Counted from the first letter of the stretch, positions 7,371 to 16,751 are shown. The stretch is 64,000 nucleotides of DNA from Sphingobacterium sp. UBA5670 (GCF_002420705.1 NZ_DIIM01000009.1:71657-135656); one strand, 5' to 3'. Numbers and translations: made by a program. Notes: generated from the sequence alone by a model not told the origin.

Positions 7371-9938
7371 ATGAAAGATAGGATACTGTATCGTCTGCTC
7401 TTTTTATGCTGGTTGGTTATAGTCATGTGTTCGAAATGCATGGGGCAGAATTCTCCTACGGATTCGCAAATTTCAATTGACACACATAACAAACAGATCA
7501 TTCAGATACTTGTCGAAATTCATAAAACATACGATATTTCCATGTCTTATGATGAGCAGATTTTTAACAAGAACATTATCTATAGTCGATCATTTAATAA
7601 ATCGAGTTTAGAAGAGGTTCTTAATTATTTGCTCAAAGATTCCAATATTGGATTTACAATTATCAATAGGGCCCTGATCTTCTACAAAGAGGATAAGACT
7701 TTTACCATTAAGGGGCGTGTTGTAGATAGTCTAAGCGGTGAAAACCTGATCGGTGCTACTTTGTTGATTGCTGAGAAAAGTAAAAGTAGTTTTAGTAATA
7801 AATATGGGTTTTATTCATTAACTCTACCACTGGAGACCAATGTCTGTGTGGTAAGCTATGTCGGGTATAAAACAAAAATTGTGAGATTTTCTCCCGATAT
7901 GGAGTTTGGTACATTTTTAATCAAACTTTCTCCTCTAGATATGAATCTAAGTGAAATTGTGATCAATGGAGACTCTATCGGACGAAGTAAGCAATTACAG
8001 GTGCTAAATGGGAAGATAGACTGGAATAGAGCTCGGAGAAGTTCTTTCTACAAGGGAGAAGCGGATATTATCAAGGTTTTACAGATGCAAAATGGTGTTA
8101 ACGGATTGACTGAGGGGGGGAGTAACTTGTTTGTTAGAGGCAGTGGTAAAGATCAGAATCTTATATTGTTGGATGAAGCTGTTGTTTACAATCCATCGCA
8201 TTTATTTGGTTTGACTTCTGTCTTTAATCCTGATATCTTAAAACATACTCAAATTTATAAGGATGCTATCCCATCGAATTTCGGAGGACGGATTTCATCC
8301 ATCATGGAGATGAGCACACGTGATGGCGACGTAAACACAATACATGTCTTCGGCGGCGCAAGCTTACTAGTGGCTCGCATTGGAGCTGAAGGTCCACTTA
8401 TAAAGAAAGGGAAGGGATCTTTTTTAGTGACGGCAAGATCAAGTATATCGAATGTATTCAATAAAGAATATCGTTTGTTCAATGTGAAGGGGAATTATAG
8501 TGACTATAATGCCAAATTGAATTACGCAATTGGGGACCGTCATAGGGTCTACGTTTCTGGATATGTCGGGAAAGATAAAGTGGTTGCACCTAATAAAAAT
8601 ACTAATCATTGGGGAAATTGGGCGTCTACATTACGATGGAATTATGTGCAGAGTCCACGCCTGTTTATGAATTTGTCCGCGATTTTTAGTAATTATTCGA
8701 ACAGGTTGGATATCAGTAAGCCCGAATCGTCAGAAAACCGAACATGGCTGACGCAAATTAGAGATTTTAGCCTTAAAACTGATTTTACCTATTTTGGAGG
8801 ATTAGATCGCATGCTTGATTTTGGAGTCCAAGGGACGCTGCATAGGTTCAAGCCTGGGGAAATTTCTCCCGTTGATCTAGCTAAGGAAGAAAATATTTTC
8901 AGGGCACAAGCATATGAGTATGCAGGATATGCATCCTTTAACTGGAAGATTGACTCTTCCTTTCGGGTCGTTTTAGGTACACGTTTAAATGCTTTTTATA
9001 GCACTTCGTTTGGACAATATTATTTATTAAATAATCAATACAAAGTCTTGGCGGGAGATTTGGATAAGAAAAAGACTTATTACGGGATCGAACCTCGTTT
9101 TTCTTTTCAGTATAAATTTGCCGATGCTTATTATGCAAGAATATCTTATAACCGTATATACCAATATCTACAGCTTTTACAGAACGATGAATTGGCTTTT
9201 TCATCGTTGGAGGCCTGGATACCTGCTGGGCAAAATATAAAACCTCAATATACAGACGCAGTTTCATTTCGCATAAATAGAATGATTAATGGAGGATACA
9301 TTGCGATAGATGGGTATTGGAAAAAGATGAAAAATCAAGTTGAACTTATTGATCATGCGCAACTTATTTTAAATCCTTTTATAGAAACTCAGATAAAACA
9401 GGGAAACGGTCGAGTATATGGTTTAGAATTTTCTTTTAATAAACGTGTAGGGCCTTTTGAAGGAACTGTTCTATATAGCTATTCTCGGTCCTTCCGCAAA
9501 ATTGTAGGAATAAATAAAGGCAATGAATACGTGGCTAACTATGATATTCCACATGTGGCTAAAGTTAGTTTGTCTTACGATATCAATAAAACTATTCATT
9601 TGAATACATTTTATGTATTACAGTCAGGAAGGCCATTAACTTATCCAATGGGGTTTACGGAGTATGAGGGTATAGTTATGCCTATTTACTCGGATAGAAA
9701 TTCACATCGTATGCCGATTTTTAGTCGCTTCGATATGAGCTGTTCTTTCGATTTAGAAACGAAAAAACAGCGAGAAAAAGGTCGGCTAAATACTTTAAAT
9801 ATAGGTCTATATAATGTCTTTGACCGACATAATCCATTATATTACAGTTTTTTAGAGAGTGGAGATGGTACCCCCATCGTTAAACAAACTTCATTTTCAG
9901 GAATTGTTCCGTCAGTAAACTATGCAATAAGATTTTAA
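7371..9938 (+). CDS. TonB-dependent outer-membrane receptor with STN sensor domain
   Basis: An 855-residue outer-membrane transporter. A signal peptide covers about 1-26. Next comes an STN (secretin/TonB short N-terminal) domain at about 31-105, the signalling domain that contacts FecR in FecA-type systems. A carboxypeptidase-regulatory-like domain follows (FTIKGRVVDSLSGENLIGATLLI, about 107-190), then the plug (GGSNLFVRGSGKDQNLILLDEAVVYN) and a 22-strand-type barrel to the C-terminal Phe. It takes up an unknown ligand with TonB energy and reports ligand binding to the FecR/sigma pair just upstream. The DUF4249 lipoprotein gene 76 bases downstream is its likely surface partner. Substrate cannot be read from the sequence. 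Confidence 0.92.
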   Translation: MKDRILYRLLFLCWLVIVMCSKCMGQNSPTDSQISIDTHNKQIIQILVEIHKTYDISMSYDEQIFNKNIIYSRSFNKSSLEEVLNYLLKDSNIGFTIINRALIFYKEDKTFTIKGRVVDSLSGENLIGATLLIAEKSKSSFSNKYGFYSLTLPLETNVCVVSYVGYKTKIVRFSPDMEFGTFLIKLSPLDMNLSEIVINGDSIGRSKQLQVLNGKIDWNRARRSSFYKGEADIIKVLQMQNGVNGLTEGGSNLFVRGSGKDQNLILLDEAVVYNPSHLFGLTSVFNPDILKHTQIYKDAIPSNFGGRISSIMEMSTRDGDVNTIHVFGGASLLVARIGAEGPLIKKGKGSFLVTARSSISNVFNKEYRLFNVKGNYSDYNAKLNYAIGDRHRVYVSGYVGKDKVVAPNKNTNHWGNWASTLRWNYVQSPRLFMNLSAIFSNYSNRLDISKPESSENRTWLTQIRDFSLKTDFTYFGGLDRMLDFGVQGTLHRFKPGEISPVDLAKEENIFRAQAYEYAGYASFNWKIDSSFRVVLGTRLNAFYSTSFGQYYLLNNQYKVLAGDLDKKKTYYGIEPRFSFQYKFADAYYARISYNRIYQYLQLLQNDELAFSSLEAWIPAGQNIKPQYTDAVSFRINRMINGGYIAIDGYWKKMKNQVELIDHAQLILNPFIETQIKQGNGRVYGLEFSFNKRVGPFEGTVLYSYSRSFRKIVGINKGNEYVANYDIPHVAKVSLSYDINKTIHLNTFYVLQSGRPLTYPMGFTEYEGIVMPIYSDRNSHRMPIFSRFDMSCSFDLETKKQREKGRLNTLNIGLYNVFDRHNPLYYSFLESGDGTPIVKQTSFSGIVPSVNYAIRF

Positions 9939-10023
9939 AATAAATGATGTTCCCTGTATCTAAAAGTTCATTTTAATCGTATGGTTAATGTAAATTTGGA
10001 ACTAGTAAATTAGGTTGGGGCAG

Positions 10024-10860
10024 ATGAATAAAAATGTCTATTGGAAAGTCCTTGTTTTGTTGTTTTGCTGCAGCATGCTTTACGCCTGTGAAAAATCAGC
10101 GCTAGAAGATGGGCAATCTTATGATATGATCGTGGAAGGTGGTATCAATACCATGTATAAAGAGCAATATATTCAATTAAAGCGACTTCATATTTCTGGC
10201 GTTACTAGTGAACTTGAAGGAATTCCAGCTGCTACGGTTATCGTGACAAATGGTCCAAATCAAATTGATTTTGAAGATGTTGGAAATGGTCTGTATAAAG
10301 GTCAATTGTTTGATTTAAGAGATACCGTTGGAAATATATTCCAATTAAAAATTGAATTGAATGGAAAGGTGTATGAATCACAAGATCAGCTAATCACCAA
10401 TGTGCCGATAGAAAAGTCTTTTATACCGGTAGAAAAATCTGATGTTAATAAAAAATGGCATGTCAAGGTTGATACATATTTATTTGGTATGAGCAATTCC
10501 AATAAATGGCTTATCATGCCGCAAAAGGAATTTTCGGATGAAAGTATGGTATTGTTTAAAGCACCCTATAGTTATAGTTTTAGGTCGGGAGCTCCAAATG
10601 TTTTAAATACATTGCTGGCTGCTACTTATAGTTATGAAATGGGAAGGAAAGACAGTTTAGTGATTTCTAAATTTGCGATTTCGCCGAGATATGCAAAGTT
10701 TTTATATAATTTGTTCCAAGAAACAAAATGGAAAGGGCTATTGTCAGCAGTCCCTGCGAATGTACAAGGGAATGTTACGGGAAATGCCCTTGGATTTTTC
10801 TATGTAATGGATGGAATCAAGAAAACAGTTCCGATGAAAGATATTAGAAACGCTAAATAG
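10024..10860 (+). CDS. DUF4249 family lipoprotein
   Basis: A 278-residue lipoprotein starting at the ATG at 10024; a TTG at 10015 is possible but less likely. The signal peptide ends in LYAC with the lipidated Cys22. The region YDMIVEGGINTMYKEQYIQLKR...IPAATVIVTNGPN fits the N-terminal part of DUF4249, a family of outer-membrane lipoproteins that accompany TonB-dependent receptors in Bacteroidota. The protein is at the short end for the family. Its position directly after the receptor gene, with a terminator behind it, makes it the last gene of the signalling locus. It probably binds the ligand at the cell surface. Confidence 0.82.
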   Translation: MNKNVYWKVLVLLFCCSMLYACEKSALEDGQSYDMIVEGGINTMYKEQYIQLKRLHISGVTSELEGIPAATVIVTNGPNQIDFEDVGNGLYKGQLFDLRDTVGNIFQLKIELNGKVYESQDQLITNVPIEKSFIPVEKSDVNKKWHVKVDTYLFGMSNSNKWLIMPQKEFSDESMVLFKAPYSYSFRSGAPNVLNTLLAATYSYEMGRKDSLVISKFAISPRYAKFLYNLFQETKWKGLLSAVPANVQGNVTGNALGFFYVMDGIKKTVPMKDIRNAK

Positions 10861-10883
10861 CTAATTTAATCCTTAAAATGAAG

Positions 10884-10918
10884 AGCCATATACGTAAGAA
10901 TCGTATATGGCTTTTTTT
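10884..10918 (+). terminator. Terminator of the sigma/FecR/receptor locus
   Basis: The perfect 11-bp arms AGCCATATACG (10884-10894) and CGTATATGGCT (10902-10912) are followed by a run of T. It lies 23 bases after the DUF4249 stop codon. Confidence 0.9.
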
Positions 10919-11053
10919 ATGTGAATTTGTTTCTATTAAATTTTGTGGATTAGAAATGAAAATGCTATTAGGACTTTTTAATAATGTTATTGTCATTATT
11001 AAAGATTGAACAACTAGACATGTTTCAATACAAATGGTTCTTTGAATTGAATT

Positions 11054-11545
11054 TTAATCAATTATTTGCACAAGATCAGCGCAATTGCCGCTGAGCATCT
11101 GAAAAGTGAAACCGGTATCGAGTTTTATCTCTGCGCATGATGAGGTTCGTAGATATGCCGCTTTCCGGGTTAAGTATTCCACGAGATCAGTTAACGTAGG
11201 ATTATGACCGAAGAGCAGCACATGATTGATATGGTCAGGAATTGCGTTGATAATGGATAGCAGATGTTTGTATGTGCATTCGTAGATCGTTTCTTCGATC
11301 TGAATATCAAAAGAAGAAGAACCCATCACATCCAGAAAGATACGTGTTGTTTGGAGTGCGCGGTTGGCTGGGGAGCTGATCACCATACTGTTTTCGTCAA
11401 GATTCAATTTTGTGGCAAGTTTGGCAGCAACCTGTTTTGCATGCTGAATTCCATCGGAGGTAAGGGCACGGTCAAAATCGTTTATTCCGGGAATGGTTTC
11501 AGCTTTGGCATGTCGGATGATATAAAGTTTTTTACTGTTGTCCAT
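11054..11545 (-). CDS. sixA: SixA-type phosphohistidine phosphatase (histidine phosphatase superfamily)
   Basis: The start chosen is the ATG at 11543-11545 (MDNSKKLYIIRHAKAE), giving 163 residues. A longer frame adds 14 residues without similarity. The catalytic RHAKAE motif lies at about 10-15, and the second part of the site is seen in SSPANRALQTTRIF and LFGHNPTLTDLVEYL (second catalytic His). The length and RHA.AE form match SixA, which removes phosphate from histidine in phosphotransfer proteins. Other small-molecule phosphatase activity is possible. It is a single gene beside the glycan cluster, with no sign of a shared operon. Confidence 0.85.
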   Translation of the reverse strand: MDNSKKLYIIRHAKAETIPGINDFDRALTSDGIQHAKQVAAKLATKLNLDENSMVISSPANRALQTTRIFLDVMGSSSFDIQIEETIYECTYKHLLSIINAIPDHINHVLLFGHNPTLTDLVEYLTRKAAYLRTSSCAEIKLDTGFTFQMLSGNCADLVQIID

Positions 11546-11678
11546 GATTAAAATTTTTGATTCTATACTATTAACGCTTGATAGCAATATTTCATTGTAA
11601 AAATGATGAGATTACTTTCTTCATTATAACAAAATAGTAAAGTATGAGTTCTGCGATTCTAAAAAATATAATAGATAA

Positions 11679-12482
11679 ATGATAAAGAAGTTCTTTTCAA
11701 AAAAAAGTAATAATGAAAGGAGTGATCCTGGATATGGCTGGTCAGGAAGGTATATGTATTGGGAAGATGTAAAAAGCTTAACAGATGGGTATGACGCGAA
11801 TTTGATTTTGAACAGAACCTATCAATCGATGCTTGAAATTCGTGATGGGCATGCTGTGTATGAGAGAGATTCCGTGCTATTTGAGAAAAAAGAATATCCT
11901 TTTGCGCTAATTTCAAGTCTTCTTTATATAGCAACAAAAAATGATTTGAAATTGAAGGTCATCGATTTTGGAGGCTCTTTGGGTACAACCTATTATCAAA
12001 CGCGTGATTTTTTAACTTCTTTGAAGTCATTAGAATGGCACATTGTGGAACAAGAGTCTTATGTGGAGCTTGGTAAAAAAGAGTTTGAAAATAAGCAGTT
12101 AAAATTTTATAAAACAATAGAAGAGAGTATTGCTGATGGCCTGCCAGATATAATTATTCTATCCAGTGTTGTCCAATATTTGGAAAAACCTCATGAATTT
12201 CTCAGTTATTTGGCGTCTTTAAGAATAGCCTATCTCCTTTTCGATCGTACGGCATTTGTCTGTGATGGACCTGACCGTCTTACATTGCAACGTGTGCCAC
12301 CATCTATTTATGATGCATCCTATCCAGCATGGTTTTTTAATGAAGCAAAATTCTTGAGCCATTTTAATGAGTATGAATTACAGGCTCAATTTGCATCCTA
12401 TGTTATTGGAGAGCAAAATATGCTAATTGATGGACAGTTGGCCGGATATGATAGCGGATTTTTTTTTAAGAAAATGATATGA
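11679..12482 (+). CDS. Putative methyltransferase, TIGR04325 family
   Basis: A 267-residue protein. It opens with a short basic segment and GYGWSGRYMYWEDVKSL, the typical start of the TIGR04325 family. At about 88-97 it has LKVIDFGGSLG, a Rossmann-type S-adenosylmethionine-binding loop, and later DIIILSSVVQYLEKP, the usual post-motif strand. Members of this family are found in surface polysaccharide clusters and are thought to methylate sugars. It is the first gene of a plus-strand run of glycan genes and overlaps the next gene by 4 bases. No consensus promoter was found just upstream. Confidence 0.8.
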   Translation: MIKKFFSKKSNNERSDPGYGWSGRYMYWEDVKSLTDGYDANLILNRTYQSMLEIRDGHAVYERDSVLFEKKEYPFALISSLLYIATKNDLKLKVIDFGGSLGTTYYQTRDFLTSLKSLEWHIVEQESYVELGKKEFENKQLKFYKTIEESIADGLPDIIILSSVVQYLEKPHEFLSYLASLRIAYLLFDRTAFVCDGPDRLTLQRVPPSIYDASYPAWFFNEAKFLSHFNEYELQAQFASYVIGEQNMLIDGQLAGYDSGFFFKKMI

Positions 12483-13498
12483 TGCATAACTACTGTACTT
12501 TATTTAACTCAACATATTTGACTAGAGGTTTAGCAATGTATAATTCTCTCGATAAGTATGTTAAGGAGTTTCATCTTTATATTTTCGCATTTGATGATGC
12601 GTGCTTTTCGATCTTAAAAAATCTCAATTTGCCGAAAGCGACAATTATTCCATTAATCCAGTTTGAGGATAAGGATTTAATTGCTGTTAAGTCGACGCGT
12701 ACAGCAGCGGAATATTGCTGGACTTGTACACCTTCCATTATACGTTATGCAATTAATACCTATGGATTGCAATCTTGTACGTATCTAGATGCAGACTTGT
12801 TGTTTTTTAGAAATCCACAGGTTCTGTTTGAAGAGATGGGAGATAATTCTGTATTGATTACACCACATCATTATACTGAAAAATACGATCAGTCAGCAAC
12901 AAGTGGAACCTATTGTGTTCAATTCGTTTGTTTCAAAAACACGAAAGAGGGAATGGAAGTACTTGAATGGTGGCGCAATGCTTGTTTAGATTGGTGTTAT
13001 GCGCGCGTGGAAAATGGGAAATTTGGGGATCAGAAATATCTTGATGATTGGATGACGAGATTTAACTGTGTTCATGCTTGTGAACATCGAGGAGCGGGAA
13101 TTGCTCCATGGAATATTCAACAATATGAATTTGGTGATAGGAATAGTTCAATATGGGCAAAAAGTATAGGGACTAGACTTAGTTTTCCAGTCATATTTTA
13201 TCACTATCATGGGCTCAAGATAGCAGAAGCTAATAGTTTCATTCCGTTACCAACAGCATACTATGATTTAAATGATAATGGCCTCTTGTATATGTATAAA
13301 CCCTATATGTCCGCTTTGGTAGAAGTAAGTAATGGATTGAGGAAACGGGGGATTACTGCTGTATTACATGAAAATATCAAAATTCCGAAGATTCGGACAT
13401 CCATTCGTCAAATTGCTAACCTCTTTTTTAAGGGAAAAACAGGAGAGTTTTATCACATCAATTATTTTAAAATGAGATGGCTTACCAAGTTGATTTAA
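12479..13498 (+). CDS. Glycosyltransferase, GT8-like nucleotide-diphospho-sugar transferase
   Basis: A 339-residue GT-A-type transferase. It starts with NYCTLFNSTYLTRGLAMYNSL, which fits the first strand and helix of the fold. At about 100-107 it has YLDADLLFF, a DxD metal/nucleotide-sugar site, and later a conserved His-rich end of the domain (FYHYHGLK). The length and motif order resemble GT8-like transferases. It overlaps the methyltransferase before it (4 bases) and the FdtA-like gene after it (22 bases), so the three are translated together. The acceptor is probably a growing surface glycan; donor unknown. Confidence 0.75.
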   Translation: MMHNYCTLFNSTYLTRGLAMYNSLDKYVKEFHLYIFAFDDACFSILKNLNLPKATIIPLIQFEDKDLIAVKSTRTAAEYCWTCTPSIIRYAINTYGLQSCTYLDADLLFFRNPQVLFEEMGDNSVLITPHHYTEKYDQSATSGTYCVQFVCFKNTKEGMEVLEWWRNACLDWCYARVENGKFGDQKYLDDWMTRFNCVHACEHRGAGIAPWNIQQYEFGDRNSSIWAKSIGTRLSFPVIFYHYHGLKIAEANSFIPLPTAYYDLNDNGLLYMYKPYMSALVEVSNGLRKRGITAVLHENIKIPKIRTSIRQIANLFFKGKTGEFYHINYFKMRWLTKLI

Positions 13499-13878
13499 AA
13501 ACATTTACTGATGATCGCGGTAATTTGACAGTGATTGAAAAGGTTATTCCTTTTGATGTCAAGCGTATATTCTATATCTATGGAGTCGATGATTCTATCA
13601 GAGGGGGACATCGACACTATCAAACTGTTCAAGCAGCAATCTGTTTGCGTGGACGTTGTGCAATTTACAATCAAGATGGTGCAAAGGAACAAATGTTTGA
13701 ATTGAATTCACCGGAACAATGCTTGATTTTAGAACCAAAAGATTGGCATCAGATGTTCGACTTTTCGGAGGATGCTATTCTTATGGTGCTTGCTTCTGAA
13801 TATTTTGACGCTACGGATTATATTTATGAACCCTATTTAAAACATGATAGCATACGAGAGCTTACAGCAGGTCAATAA
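13477..13878 (+). CDS. Sugar 3,4-ketoisomerase, FdtA/QdtA-like cupin
   Basis: A 133-residue single-domain cupin. The start MAYQVDLKTFTDDRGNLTVIEK and IRGGHRHYQTVQAAICLRG match the FdtA/QdtA family, with His residues of the GHRHY motif in the active site. The end YFDATDYIYEPY is also typical. The enzyme isomerizes dTDP-4-keto-6-deoxyglucose to the 3-keto sugar. The next gene overlaps by 35 bases and encodes a sugar aminotransferase, so the pair should make a dTDP-3-amino-3,6-dideoxyhexose. Which epimer (Fuc3N or Qui3N) cannot be told from the sequence. Confidence 0.88.
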   Translation: MAYQVDLKTFTDDRGNLTVIEKVIPFDVKRIFYIYGVDDSIRGGHRHYQTVQAAICLRGRCAIYNQDGAKEQMFELNSPEQCLILEPKDWHQMFDFSEDAILMVLASEYFDATDYIYEPYLKHDSIRELTAGQ

Positions 13879-14932
13879 GGAATTTATGGATGATTACACG
13901 CATGTTTTCCAGGAGGTATTACGTGGAGGTTGGTATATTTTGGGAAAACAGGTACAGCAGTTTGAACAATCATTTGCGGATTTCTGTGGTGTCGAGCATT
14001 GTGTTGGAGTAGCCTCCGGACTGGATGCATTGGTCCTTTCTCTGCGTTATTTTGGATTTAGTCCCGGAGATGAGGTCATCGTACCTGCTAACACCTATAT
14101 TGCTTCGATATTGGCTATTGTTCAAGTTGGTTTAAAGCCCGTACTTGTTGAACCGGATATAAACACATACAATATTGATCCAAAACGGATAGAAGAGTGC
14201 ATTACAAAAAAAACGAGGGCCATACTTGTTGTCCATCTCTATGGAAAAATGAGTGATATGGATCCCATTCTTCAGCTGTCCGCTCAATATGACTTAAAGA
14301 TCATCGAGGATTGTGCACAAGCTCATGGAGCTGAATACAATGGTCAAAAGGCAGGATCGTTTGGTGATTTTGGTGCATTTAGTTTCTATCCTACCAAAAA
14401 TCTTGGCGCATTGGGCGACGCTGGAGCTATTACATGTAAGGCTGATATACTGAATGATTCAATTCGTACGCTACGGAATTATGGTTCATCTGCTAAATAT
14501 GTCTTTGATGAGGTGGGGTATAATTCGCGGCTCGACGAACTGCAAGCTGCTTTTTTGTCTGTGAAATTAAAATACCTAGATAAAATTACAGCGCATAAAC
14601 AGAGGTTGGCAGCAGTTTATCTACGTGAGTTAAAGTCTGATTTCATACTTCCAGTTGTACAACCTGGACAGGAGGATGTTTATCATATTTTTGCGATCCG
14701 TCATCCCGAACGCAATCGGATGAAGCAATATCTATTGGATAATGGTATCGGAACGGAAATTCATTACCCAATTCCTCCACATCAACAAAAAGCGATGAAA
14801 GGAATTTTATCAGATGGAGGATATCCAATCTCTGAAGAAATCCATCGTACAATAATCAGTCTGCCAATTTCTTATGGTCATACAGAAGAGGATGTTAATA
14901 GGGTTGTGGAAGTAATGAATAAATTTTCATAA
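13844..14932 (+). CDS. DegT/DnrJ/EryC1/StrS sugar aminotransferase (FdtB/QdtB-like)
   Basis: A 362-residue PLP enzyme of the sugar aminotransferase family. The nucleotide-sugar site appears as VEHCVGVASGLDALVLSLR. The PLP phosphate region is EDCAQAHGAEY, and the Schiff-base lysine is Lys185 in SFYPTKNLGALGDAGA. EVGYNSRLDELQAAFL and GTEIHYPIPPHQQ complete the fold. It should transfer an amino group from glutamate to the 3-keto sugar made by the overlapping FdtA-like gene. No matching N-acetyltransferase gene is present in the window, so the amino sugar may be acylated by an enzyme encoded elsewhere, or stay free. Confidence 0.92.
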   Translation: MIAYESLQQVNKEFMDDYTHVFQEVLRGGWYILGKQVQQFEQSFADFCGVEHCVGVASGLDALVLSLRYFGFSPGDEVIVPANTYIASILAIVQVGLKPVLVEPDINTYNIDPKRIEECITKKTRAILVVHLYGKMSDMDPILQLSAQYDLKIIEDCAQAHGAEYNGQKAGSFGDFGAFSFYPTKNLGALGDAGAITCKADILNDSIRTLRNYGSSAKYVFDEVGYNSRLDELQAAFLSVKLKYLDKITAHKQRLAAVYLRELKSDFILPVVQPGQEDVYHIFAIRHPERNRMKQYLLDNGIGTEIHYPIPPHQQKAMKGILSDGGYPISEEIHRTIISLPISYGHTEEDVNRVVEVMNKFS

Positions 14933-14946
14933 ACAAGGACGAAAAA

Positions 14947-15729
14947 ATGAAGGAGTATAGCGTTTCGATTATTACAGTCAATTTAAATAACAAAGCAGGG
15001 CTGCTGAAGACGATCAGGTCTATTCAAAATCAGACTTTTAATGAAATAGATTATATTGTGATTGATGGAGGGTCCACTGACGGAAGTAAAGAACTAATTG
15101 AACAGACTCAATTTATTTCTAAATGGGTTTGTGAAGAAGACGAAGGGATTTATGACGCGATGAACAAGGGGATAGGACTTGCTACTGGTGAGTATCTATT
15201 ATTTTTAAATAGTGGTGATTGCCTCCATGATAATGCTACTTTAGAAAAAATAGTTCCATTGTTAAATCAGTTTGATATTATTTATGGGGATTTATTTTTT
15301 GCAGACAAGTTAAACCCTTATATATATCATTATCCCTCGGAATTATCCTTTTCATTTCTATTTAAAGCATCTTTGGCACACCCTGCGACATTTATAAAGA
15401 GGGATTTATTTGGGCGTTTTGGAAAATATGATACGCGTTTTCAGATAGTTGCTGATTGGGCTTTCTTTATTAACGTCATAGTGAAAAAAAATGCCTCTAC
15501 CAAACATATCAAACAAATTATTTCCGATTTTGATACAAATGGAATTAGCTCCCGTGCAGAAAATCAATTAAAGATCGCAAATGAAAGGAAAGCCGTTTTA
15601 GAAATAGAGTTCCCTCTTTTTTATCAGGATTATCTTACACACGCAAATACACTAAATACATTAGAGAAGATTCGATCATCAAGTGTCTTTAGATTCTTAA
15701 AAAAGATAGGGATCAAAAGATTTCAGTAA
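14947..15729 (+). CDS. Family 2 glycosyltransferase
   Basis: A 260-residue GT-A transferase. Motifs are VSIITVNLNNKAGLLKTI at the start, DYIVIDGGSTDGSKELI at about 36-52, EDEGIYDAMNKGIGLATGEYLLFLNSGD (the acidic site is in DEGIYDAMN and NSGD), and HPATFIKRDLF before the C-terminal part. This pattern is typical of GT2 enzymes that act on lipid-linked O-antigen or capsule repeats. It lies 14 bases after the aminotransferase gene, in the same run. It may transfer the amino sugar made by that gene, but this is only context. Confidence 0.85.
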   Translation: MKEYSVSIITVNLNNKAGLLKTIRSIQNQTFNEIDYIVIDGGSTDGSKELIEQTQFISKWVCEEDEGIYDAMNKGIGLATGEYLLFLNSGDCLHDNATLEKIVPLLNQFDIIYGDLFFADKLNPYIYHYPSELSFSFLFKASLAHPATFIKRDLFGRFGKYDTRFQIVADWAFFINVIVKKNASTKHIKQIISDFDTNGISSRAENQLKIANERKAVLEIEFPLFYQDYLTHANTLNTLEKIRSSSVFRFLKKIGIKRFQ

Positions 15730-15757
15730 TAAAATAGATTTTATTAGCAATTATTAT

Positions 15758-16615
15758 ATGATTAATCAATTTGTAAAACCGTTAATAACCATCGTAATTC
15801 CCTGCTATAATTGTGAAAATACGATTGAGGAAGCTGTTGGATCAGCTTTATCTCAAACATATACTAATATTGAGGTGATCGTAGTAAATGATGGTTCAGT
15901 AGATAATTCCGTGTACATTGTAGAAAAGCTTGTTAAAGGTGATTCTCGATTGAGTATCTATTCACAAACACATAAAGGCGTATCAGCGGCGAGAAATCTG
16001 GGATTAAGGATCGCTAGAGGTCGCTTTATTGTTTTCTTGGATGGTGATGATAAGTTAAAGGATAGTTATATTGATTTAGGAGTAAATAAATTTGACGAGA
16101 AGCCGAGTTTAACCCTCGTTTATAGTAATATGGAGCTATTCGACCGAGAATCAGGTCTTTTTCCCCTAACTAAATTTAATTTAAAAAATTTTTTAAAAGC
16201 GAACTGTATTCCTGTATTTGCTATAGTTCGTACAGAGCAGTTGCGAGCTATTGGCGGCTTCGATGAGTCTATTGTTTTCTGTGAAGATTGGGAATGTTGG
16301 ATCCATTTATTTAAGCAGTTTAATGCCGAGGTATATCGAATAGAAGAACCCCAATATTATTATCGAAAAAGATTTACTATAGATTCGGCATTAGATAAAT
16401 ATAGAGATAACCATAGGATACTTCGGGAGGTTCAGTTATATATCTTTCAAAAACATCAACAGATCTATGTTGAAAACGAAATGTCTCTGGATTATCTGTT
16501 TACCTTGGAAGATGAACTTGGAAAGTTCAGAAGGAAATATTATCATAAATGGTATAAACGTATATTTTATTTATTGTTTAAGCCTAAGAAGTATTCAAAA
16601 CTATATCAACAATAA
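15758..16615 (+). CDS. Family 2 glycosyltransferase
   Basis: A 285-residue GT2 enzyme. It has ITIVIPCYNCENTIEEAVGSALSQTY at the start, VIVVNDGSVDNS, GVSAARNLGLRIARG and the metal site FLDGDD. A late FCEDWECWIHLFKQF holds the ED.E catalytic-base region. It follows the previous GT2 gene by 28 bases and is the last member of this plus-strand run; a weak hairpin with a T7 run lies just beyond it. Donor and acceptor are unknown. Confidence 0.85.
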   Translation: MINQFVKPLITIVIPCYNCENTIEEAVGSALSQTYTNIEVIVVNDGSVDNSVYIVEKLVKGDSRLSIYSQTHKGVSAARNLGLRIARGRFIVFLDGDDKLKDSYIDLGVNKFDEKPSLTLVYSNMELFDRESGLFPLTKFNLKNFLKANCIPVFAIVRTEQLRAIGGFDESIVFCEDWECWIHLFKQFNAEVYRIEEPQYYYRKRFTIDSALDKYRDNHRILREVQLYIFQKHQQIYVENEMSLDYLFTLEDELGKFRRKYYHKWYKRIFYLLFKPKKYSKLYQQ

Positions 16616-16628
16616 TTGGATTTGTCTG

Positions 16629-16670
16629 GATTATCTGAAGAAGGGGATAGCGGTGTTATAATCTTTTTTT
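16629..16670 (+). terminator. Weak candidate terminator after the glycosyltransferase run
   Basis: The arms GATTAT (16629-16634) and ATAATC (16658-16663) are followed directly by seven T. The stem is short and AT-rich, so the call rests mainly on the T-run and the position between two transcription units. Confidence 0.35.
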
Positions 16671-16692
16671 AAAGAAAAATAGATGAAAATTA

Positions 16693-16723
16693 ATTGTGTA
16701 TTATAAATATTAATTTAATTTTG
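16693..16723 (+). promoter_or_regulatory. Bacteroidota-type promoter of the cytolysin-like lipoprotein gene
   Basis: ATTG at 16693-16696 and TAATTTTG at 16716-16723 are separated by 19 bases, matching the TTTG-N19-TAnnTTTG pattern. It lies 28 bases before the ATG at 16752 and shows that this gene has its own transcription start inside the glycan cluster. Confidence 0.6.
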
Positions 16724-16751
16724 TCGATTATATATTGTAATATTATTAGCA

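Noticed and set aside
10978..11002. TTAATAATG/CATTATTAA palindrome behind sixA
   Set aside because: A and T only, and no T-run on the correct strand, so it is not called as a terminator.
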